11,549 nt of DNA, taken from positions 1 to 11,549 of the forward strand of contig VEPB01000406.1 in assembly GCA_012026715.1 (NCBI GenBank), in the 5' to 3' direction. Source of the stretch: Methylococcaceae bacterium (GTDB taxonomy: Bacteria; Pseudomonadota; Gammaproteobacteria; Methylococcales; Methylococcaceae). Shown here piece after piece: positions 6,809-11,549 of this stretch. The notes beneath the pieces were generated by a model. It saw nothing but the letters and a program-made list of their open reading frames with translations, made no database searches and was not told the DNA's origin. Positions within the stretch are counted from its first letter, which is position 1. Each line of letters begins with the position of its first letter. The position numbers were made by a program, and so were the translations under genes.

Positions 6809-7024
6809 TCAACGGGTTGCCGCCTCAGTACGCGACTTGTATTCCGCCAGCAATTCCAAAATGTCCGCCTCGCATCCCCCGCAGCCGGAGCAGGCGCCGC
6901 TGGCCTGGGAGATACGTTCCAGATCGTCGATTCCCCGGTCCACGTAGCGTTTGATCTGGGCAACGGTGGTCCCGCTGCAGCAGCAAATGACATCTTTCTT
7001 TCCATCGGAAGCGCCGTTGGTCAT
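6809..7024 (-). CDS. BFD-like [2Fe-2S]-binding protein
   Basis: This 71-aa protein matches the bacterioferritin-associated ferredoxin (BFD-like) domain. Cys14 and Cys16 lie in VICCCSGTT, and Cys48 and Cys51 in CSGCGGC. The 32-residue gap between the pairs equals that in E. coli Bfd, whose four Cys hold a [2Fe-2S] cluster. Extra Cys15 and Cys45 flank the ligands. Bfd reduces and releases iron stored in bacterioferritin; related small domains also serve other redox enzymes. No bacterioferritin gene is in the window, so the partner is unknown. ATG 7024 gives the family-size protein; the ribosome site is weak. The in-frame frame stays open upstream to 7261 but overlaps the neighbouring gene and lacks family similarity. 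Confidence 0.85.
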   Translation of the reverse strand: MTNGASDGKKDVICCCSGTTVAQIKRYVDRGIDDLERISQASGACSGCGGCEADILELLAEYKSRTEAATR

Positions 7025-7098
7025 CGTCGGTTCGGTCAGTAGTTGGAAGGGAAGTCGTGATTTGGGTTTTGAAAGTGGTAGCCGCAGCGCTTGGCGGT

Positions 7099-7719
7099 TC
7101 AGGGCGAGCGACTTCCGCAAGCCGGCGTTCGGCCCGGTAGCCCCGCCAGTTCGGAACCGTAGTCCAACACGGCGGCGGCGAACTCGTGGATCGCCGCACG
7201 CAGCTTCCACCCCAACAGTTCCAGGGGGGGCTCGCTGCCCGCTGCGATGGTTCGGGCGCATAGTTCGGCGTCCAGGCGGCAGGCATAGCGTTTACCGCGC
7301 AGGGCATGCAGCGTGTCCGATACGATGTAGACCCGCTCAGTGCCTTGCAGAAAGGGCGCCGAGCAGCCGATGTTTTCCAGGGTCGTGCGCGCCGTCCGCT
7401 CCCGGATCAGGGCATTTTCGGCCACGCCCAACGATTTTGCGATCTCCGCCATCGAGTCGGCTTCCACGTAGCGATTGGCGGCCGCCCCACCGGATACCAC
7501 CATGCGGTTGCAACCATGTCGATGCATGAGCCGAACTCCGGCTTCGGCCCGAAATCGTTGGATCGGGCTAGGGCTGCCGTCGGCTTCGGACGGATAGCCA
7601 AGCACCAGGACGGCGCAGGGGCGCGCCGCTTCGGCCGGAACTTCAGCCGTCACGCATCTATAGGCGAGTTCGACCAGCATGGCTGCCGAGAGGAGCAGTC
7701 CCGTCAGCCAAACCGTCAT
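7099..7719 (-). CDS. SanA/YdcF-type (DUF218) membrane-anchored protein
   Basis: This protein (206 aa from ATG 7719) has one N-terminal membrane segment (about 2-20, VWLTGLLLSAAMLVELAY). A DUF218 domain follows, with LVLGYP at 38-43, a Pro-x-x-x-Arg segment (52-56), VVSGG at 74-78, VEADSM at 85-90, TTLEN at 112-116 and SDTLHALR at 134-141. DUF218 proteins such as SanA and ElyC are tied to envelope integrity and peptidoglycan precursor metabolism in E. coli; their chemistry is not settled. It lies 94 bp downstream of the cell-wall hydrolase on the same strand, which fits an envelope role. The start is uncertain: GTG 7752 and TTG 7785 are in frame, and none has a good ribosome site. I chose ATG 7719 because it begins directly at the membrane segment. 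Confidence 0.82.
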   Translation of the reverse strand: MTVWLTGLLLSAAMLVELAYRCVTAEVPAEAARPCAVLVLGYPSEADGSPSPIQRFRAEAGVRLMHRHGCNRMVVSGGAAANRYVEADSMAEIAKSLGVAENALIRERTARTTLENIGCSAPFLQGTERVYIVSDTLHALRGKRYACRLDAELCARTIAAGSEPPLELLGWKLRAAIHEFAAAVLDYGSELAGLPGRTPACGSRSP

Positions 7720-7813
7720 TCGTACCAGAACGTTCAAGGTCGCCGGAGTCACCGGTGCGGACGCGGCCGAGCCACTCCGCCCCAACAGCCGTAGCTATGA
7801 AGGTCAGGCACCG

Positions 7814-9517
7814 CTAGATCAGACCGCTGAGATCCTGCTTTTCGCCGTGGGTCCAGCCGCTGCGCAGCGCGATGGTTCCTTTCCGGTTCAGCGTGTCGAC
7901 GCGCCACTCGGGTTTCGACTGTTGGGCCCGCAGGTAGCTGGCGATGAGCAGTTCCAGGCCGATGCCGGGCGGGGGATTGCGCCACAGTTCGGCATTCTTG
8001 ACCGCGTCGGCTCCGCCGTGCGGCGCGGCTTTCTGACCCGCCAGCCAGTCGCACACCAGGTCGTCGGCGCGATCCGTCCCGGCCTGCTTGATGAAGTTGT
8101 CCACGTCGGCCGGGGAAAGTCCTTTCAGTCCGCCATTTTGCGTCATCAGGTCGAAGAACCAGCAGAACTGATGCAAGTCCGGCGCGCCGCGACCGGAGTG
8201 AGCGTTCCAGTCCGCCGCGGCCTTCCAGGCCCGATCGGCCACCCGCCGGGCACTGCGGACCTGCTGGTCCACGAACGCCTGACTGTGGGCAAAGTCCTTC
8301 AGTTCCGATTTGGCGGATGGCTTGAGCACGTGGCCGTTTTGCCAGCCCCGCACGATGGCCAGTCCCTGGCGGATGGGAGGCTGGCAGGCGGTCCAGAATT
8401 CCTCGCCGTGTTGTGGCATGGCGGCCAGCACGGCTTCCCGCCCGGTTGCCTGTACCAGAGGCTGCAGCGAGCCGCTGCCGATGTTCCATTGCAGCACGCC
8501 GAGGGAAATGCCCATGCCGTCGAAATCTCCGGAGACGCCGCCGAATGGATCGGCCGAGTCCTCGAAATGGCCGGTGACCTTGAGCGCAGTCTTGATGGCG
8601 GATTCGTCAGGGCCGGTGGATGGGGAGGTGGCAGCGGCGGCAACAGGTTGAGGGGACGGGGCGGCCGGAGCGGTCGCAAGCCCGGCCGGGGCGGTAACGC
8701 CGCCGCTCCAGAAATAGTGTCCGTTGCGGTCGCGATACCATTTGGCATTGCCGTTGACCGGCTCGCCATTCGTGACCCAGCCCAGGTATTGCAGGGTCGT
8801 GCCGGCCGGCAGAGTTTGCACGATGTCCGCGGTGCGCCGCGGCAGATCCTTGCGGAGGTTGAGCTTGGCGGTGCTGACGACCTGGCCGGGCTGCTCGATG
8901 AATTGCAGCGCCGGTGCCGAATCGACCGTCGCCACGGTCGTTTCCGCGACGCCGCCGGCGCAGGCCCGGTATTCGGTGACGATATCCTTGAGCAGCTGAT
9001 CGTAAGTCCGGCGGCTCTGCGCCAAGCCGGTGACCGGATCGGTCTTGCGCTTGGGATCGAGGAAGAAATGGCCCACCACGGCGGTGGCCGGATCCAGCTG
9101 GTAGCTCTCGCACAGGCAGGCGATCACCCACACATATTTGCGGTAGGCCTCGTCGGCATCGATTCTGCCGCCGAAGCAATACTCGACGCCGATGGCAGCG
9201 TCGTTGGCGTCGTAGCCGTAGATATGGTTGTCGGTTTCCAGTCCGTACAACACATGCCAGGCCTTTTCCGGCGGGGCGGTCAGGGCCGGTATGCACTCCA
9301 GGATTTCGCGGTCGTCGACGAAGATATGGGCGGAGGCACTCTGTTCGTCGCGGGAGCGTTCGTAATAGGCGACATTGTTGGCGGCCGTCGAACCCGGATT
9401 GCCGGTATCGTGGGCGACGATGAATTTGACCCCGCCGACGATGAGCTTGCCGGAGCGGCGCTTGGACGGCTTGCTGAGATAGCGCGGGGTGACGGTATAT
9501 TTCGCTTGGAAGGTCAT
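7814..9517 (-). CDS. Three-domain cell-wall hydrolase: amidase, SH3-like, lysozyme-like
   Basis: From ATG 9517 the protein has 567 aa. Residues about 25-185 form an N-acetylmuramoyl-L-alanine amidase (Amidase_2/PGRP) domain: FIVAHDTGNPGS with His36 as a zinc ligand, then VGHFFLDPKRKTDPV with His150, Lys158 and Asp160 in the H...K.D pattern of the family. Residues about 212-274 look like a bacterial SH3 domain (STAKLNLRKDLPRRT...GTTLQYLGW). An Ala/Pro-rich linker spans about 275-302. The C-terminal part (303-567) begins VTGHFED...DFDGMGISLGVLQWN, resembling lysozyme/chitosanase-like glycan hydrolases; Glu319 and Asp333 are candidate acid residues. It would cut both the peptide link and, possibly, the sugar chain of peptidoglycan. 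No signal peptide is visible. GTG 9526 would overlap the upstream stop as GTGA; ATG 9517 is better placed after the G-rich site ggtgggg. Confidence 0.85.
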   Translation of the reverse strand: MTFQAKYTVTPRYLSKPSKRRSGKLIVGGVKFIVAHDTGNPGSTAANNVAYYERSRDEQSASAHIFVDDREILECIPALTAPPEKAWHVLYGLETDNHIYGYDANDAAIGVEYCFGGRIDADEAYRKYVWVIACLCESYQLDPATAVVGHFFLDPKRKTDPVTGLAQSRRTYDQLLKDIVTEYRACAGGVAETTVATVDSAPALQFIEQPGQVVSTAKLNLRKDLPRRTADIVQTLPAGTTLQYLGWVTNGEPVNGNAKWYRDRNGHYFWSGGVTAPAGLATAPAAPSPQPVAAAATSPSTGPDESAIKTALKVTGHFEDSADPFGGVSGDFDGMGISLGVLQWNIGSGSLQPLVQATGREAVLAAMPQHGEEFWTACQPPIRQGLAIVRGWQNGHVLKPSAKSELKDFAHSQAFVDQQVRSARRVADRAWKAAADWNAHSGRGAPDLHQFCWFFDLMTQNGGLKGLSPADVDNFIKQAGTDRADDLVCDWLAGQKAAPHGGADAVKNAELWRNPPPGIGLELLIASYLRAQQSKPEWRVDTLNRKGTIALRSGWTHGEKQDLSGLI

Positions 9518-9522
9518 GGCGT

Positions 9523-10392
9523 TCACCCCACCGCCGGATGTTCGTCGGCGTCGGTCCCGGCTTCCGGCGGCTGCACCGCATTGGAAGCTTCGCCGCTCTT
9601 GCTGTTCTGGCTTGCCTTCGAAGCCAGGTAGCCGGTATGGCTGATGCCGATCAAGGCCAGCAGCCCTTCGCTCAACACCGGAAATTCCTTGATGAGTTCG
9701 GTCGCGCTGCCCAGCCTGTGGCCGAGCAGGACGCCGTAGGACAGCAGCGCGATCAGGGTGAAAAACAGCAGCTGGAGGCGCGCCAGGTCGAGGTGGGCGA
9801 AGTTGCCGGTTTCCTCGCCGGTGAACAGATCCGACCAGCGGGCTTGCTGGGGTTCCGAATTGACCACCAGATGGCCCTGGTTGCCGAGACCCGCGGTGTC
9901 ATAGCCCTGGCTGCCGAGCAGCGCGAAGGTGCGCTGCATTTCCGCGGGATCGGCCTGCAGGTTTTTCTTGCCGTTGAGGATGAGCGGCGAGCCGACCAGG
10001 GAGGCCGTGCTGAAGCCCATCAACAGCCAGAGCGTCTCCGGCAGTCCGGGCAGGCAGCCTTGCTTGGGATCCGCCAGGCATTGGTCGCCGCCATGGAAGA
10101 TGTTCCAGAACGTCGCCGCGGCAAAGGCGGACAGCACCAGGATCGTCCACGCCGTCATCTGGAAGCGCGACAGCGAGATCACATTGCGGTTGTCGATCAA
10201 GGCCCCTTTCCAACTGCCGGTGATGCCATGGCCGGTGATGAACAGGATGGCCACGGACGCCGCCATGAACAGCCACCAGACCTTTAGCGGATTGCCCGAC
10301 AGGCACCACGCGGCCATCGGCAAACCGATGAGAAAAGCTGCCCAGGACAGGTTGTGCCAAGGCGTCCAATTGGTTTTTTTCTTATCGCCCAT
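9523..10392 (-). CDS. Six-helix membrane protein with duplicated halves, function unknown
   Basis: This 289-aa protein has about six hydrophobic segments: roughly 16-32, 38-57, 81-99, 119-139, 207-226 and 238-258. The tail is polar and acidic. It shows an internal duplication: LSRFQMTAWTILVLSAF (74-90) aligns with LARLQLLFFTLIALLSY (203-219), keeping Leu, Arg, Gln and Thr. ETLWLLMGFSTAS (119-131) aligns with EGLLALIGISHTG (242-254). I recall similar uncharacterised membrane proteins with SLSRxQM...WT motifs but no assigned function. Its stop lies within a few bases of the start of the cell-wall hydrolase, so the two are translationally coupled. The ribosome site before ATG 10392 is weak (ggggcaacgacg). 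It could be an exporter, pore or sensor partner for the hydrolase; that is inference. Confidence 0.85.
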   Translation of the reverse strand: MGDKKKTNWTPWHNLSWAAFLIGLPMAAWCLSGNPLKVWWLFMAASVAILFITGHGITGSWKGALIDNRNVISLSRFQMTAWTILVLSAFAAATFWNIFHGGDQCLADPKQGCLPGLPETLWLLMGFSTASLVGSPLILNGKKNLQADPAEMQRTFALLGSQGYDTAGLGNQGHLVVNSEPQQARWSDLFTGEETGNFAHLDLARLQLLFFTLIALLSYGVLLGHRLGSATELIKEFPVLSEGLLALIGISHTGYLASKASQNSKSGEASNAVQPPEAGTDADEHPAVG

Positions 10393-10485
10393 CGTCGTTG
10401 CCCCGCTTGCAAGTTAAGTCGCACCTACCAGTGGTCCCCGTCTCCGTCCGGAAGCCCTTGAGATATCGGCGAAGATCCCATGGCT

Positions 10486-10503
10486 CCCGCGCTTCGACGC
10501 GGG
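10486..10503. repeat. GC-rich hairpin upstream of the membrane protein gene
   Basis: A perfect 6-bp stem, cccgcg (10486-10491) with cgcggg (10498-10503), encloses the loop cttcga. No T-run is present on either strand, so it is a poor terminator candidate; it may be part of the 5' region of the membrane-protein transcript. Confidence 0.4.
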
Positions 10504-10522
10504 TCGTAGTTTACCGACGTGC

Positions 10523-10551
10523 GGCGGGAACCGGCGGGTAAAAATGGCGGG
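10523..10551. repeat. Three direct copies of ggcggg
   Basis: The hexamer ggcggg occurs at 10523-10528, 10533-10538 and 10546-10551, about 10-13 bp apart, in the 296-bp gap between the 69-aa gene and the membrane-protein gene. Spacing near one DNA turn could suit a bound protein, but in GC-rich DNA this may be chance. Confidence 0.25.
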
Positions 10552-10620
10552 TGTGGCGTGACTTCATGCCTTGCCTGGGTCGCCGTATCGCCCCATTCTT
10601 CGGCGATTGGCCAGCGGACT

Positions 10621-10680
10621 TGCGGGTTTGGAGGAGGTGGGCGCTGGCGGAGAGGGTGTGGTTGGGGCGGCGGTGCTGGG
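10621..10680 (-). terminator. Possible Rho-dependent terminator (rut-like C-rich stretch)
   Basis: The plus strand here has 37 G and 7 C in 60 bases by hand count. RNA from the minus strand, where the 69-aa gene just upstream is transcribed, would therefore be 37 C and 7 G over 60 nt and largely unstructured. C-rich, G-poor RNA just after a stop codon is the known profile of Rho loading sites. No intrinsic hairpin-plus-U terminator is visible in the gap, which makes this more plausible. Confidence 0.35.
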
Positions 10681-10688
10681 GGTATTCC

Positions 10689-10898
10689 TCATTCCATCTG
10701 CTGGAAATACCAGGTCCGGATCTCGGTGGCCAGCTGATCGGTAACCGGGTCGAGCTGGGGCGATACCCGGGCAAGCATGGCATTTAGCGTTTCCGGCGGA
10801 ATCTCCGGGTGGCTGGTGGACATGACCGCCCGCATCTGGTTGATCCAGGCCTGTCGAATGATGGAGATCGAATGTTGCAGGCGTTCTTCTTTTTTCAT
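10689..10898 (-). CDS. Small protein of unknown function (69 aa)
   Basis: I do not recognise this protein. It starts MKKEERLQHSISIIRQAWIN, is predicted mostly helical from its residues, has no Cys and no membrane segment, and ends with an aromatic patch (TWYFQQME). A central Pro pair (EIPPET) probably separates two helices. Support for it being real: a strong G-rich ribosome site (ggggggaa) about five bases before ATG 10898, the charged start, and the absence of a better overlapping frame. It sits 60 bp downstream of the aldo/keto reductase on the same strand, so it could share that transcript. Confidence 0.65.
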   Translation of the reverse strand: MKKEERLQHSISIIRQAWINQMRAVMSTSHPEIPPETLNAMLARVSPQLDPVTDQLATEIRTWYFQQME

Positions 10899-10958
10899 GG
10901 TTTCCCCCCAAAGCCCTATTCGATATTTCGAGATCCGATGTTCACGCTCGCTAGTCGC

Positions 10959-11549
10959 CTAGACCGGCGGCGGATTGCGTTCGGCGAAATAGGCCTGATG
11001 CCAATAGGGGTAGGCCGGGGTGACGGCGCTCGCGCTGTCGAGCCTGGCGATTTGGTCGGGGCTGAGCGTCCAGCCCACCGCGCCGAGGTTCTGGCGCAAC
11101 TGCTGTTCGTCGCGGGCGCCGATCACCACGGTGGCCACCGTCGGCCGTTGCAGCAGCCAGTTGAGCGCGATTTGCGGAATAGTCTTGCCGGTTTCCTGCG
11201 CGACCGCCTCCAGCGCGTCGATGACGCGGAACAGATAGTCGTCGCTCACCGGCGGGCCGATGTCGGCGGTCTTGTGTAACCGGCTGATTGTCGGGAGGGG
11301 CTGGTCGCGACGCAACTTGCCGGTCAGCCGTCCCCAGCCCAGTGGGCTCCAGACCACGGCGCCCACCCCCTGGTCGAGGCCGAGCGGCATCAGCTCCCAT
11401 TCATAGTCCCGGCCGATCAGCGAGTAGTAGGTCTGATTGGCAACGTAGCGGGGGTAGCCGTAGCGGTCCGCGACGGCCAGGGATTTCATCAAATGCCAGC
11501 CGGAGAAATTGGAGACGCCGAGGTAGCGGATCTTGCCGTCCCGTACCAG
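10959..11549 (-). CDS. Aldo/keto reductase, C-terminal part (partial)
   Basis: The 196 residues in the window run to a TAG stop; the N-terminal part, with the usual catalytic Asp, Tyr, Lys and His, lies off the right edge. Family marks visible are KIRYLGVSNFSGWHL, NQTYYSLIGRD, GVGAVVWSPLGWGRLTGK and the cofactor-phosphate loop VVIGARDEQQL. These place it among NAD(P)H-dependent aldo/keto reductases of the Kv-beta-like/AKR11-12 type, which reduce aldehydes or ketones; substrate cannot be told. About 330 aa is usual, so roughly 130-140 residues are missing because of the window edge, not because of a break in the gene. It is followed after 60 bp by the 69-aa gene. Confidence 0.93.
   Translation of the reverse strand: MVRDGKIRYLGVSNFSGWHLMKSLAVADRYGYPRYVANQTYYSLIGRDYEWELMPLGLDQGVGAVVWSPLGWGRLTGKLRRDQPLPTISRLHKTADIGPPVSDDYLFRVIDALEAVAQETGKTIPQIALNWLLQRPTVATVVIGARDEQQLRQNLGAVGWTLSPDQIARLDSASAVTPAYPYWHQAYFAERNPPPV

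Noticed and set aside
7679..9631. A 650-codon open frame on the plus strand opposite the cell-wall hydrolase.
   Set aside because: It is antisense to a gene with clear amidase motifs. Its translation has no recognisable domain and is rich in Gly, Ala, Arg and Val, as expected from the shadow frame of a GC-rich gene.
10564..10911. A 115-codon minus-strand frame overlapping the 69-aa gene and the C-rich stretch.
   Set aside because: The low-complexity Pro/Ser/Thr-rich end reflects base composition. The overlapping 69-aa frame has the better ribosome site and a more protein-like sequence.

Overview
The window is high-GC DNA from a proteobacterium. A methanotroph-like gammaproteobacterium is my guess, based only on the style of the dispersed palindromes and the trp gene order, so that assignment is low confidence. 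No rRNA, tRNA, CRISPR array, transposase or phage structural gene was seen. Gene content splits into a plus-strand biosynthetic block (1-3521) and a long minus-strand block of eight mostly uncharacterised or envelope-related genes (3761-11549).

Plus strand: the last 24 codons of a gene resembling ribulose-phosphate 3-epimerase, then trpE, trpG and trpD. TrpE and TrpG form the anthranilate synthase complex, and TrpD (anthranilate phosphoribosyltransferase) takes its product to the next step. trpE and trpG overlap by four bases. trpD follows after a 136-bp spacer holding two hairpins. The 218 bp before trpE hold three more palindromes. trpC, often the next gene, is absent: after trpD comes a 239-bp spacer and the strand switches.

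Minus strand, in transcription order from the right edge: a truncated aldo/keto reductase; a 69-aa unknown protein followed by a C-rich, G-poor transcript stretch that could be a Rho-dependent terminator; then an apparent envelope group. That group is a six-helix membrane protein built from two similar halves, a translationally coupled three-domain cell-wall hydrolase (amidase, SH3-like, lysozyme-like), and a SanA/YdcF-type (DUF218) membrane-anchored protein. After it come a BFD-like [2Fe-2S] protein, a large secreted beta-propeller protein with 13 Asp-box repeats, and a small DUF4124 protein in locally AT-richer DNA.

The most interesting unit is 7099-10392. A cytoplasmic-looking bifunctional peptidoglycan hydrolase with no signal peptide is coupled to a membrane protein of unknown function with an internal duplication. 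This could be a lysis/export pair or an envelope-remodelling module. That reading is inference from gene order and domain content.
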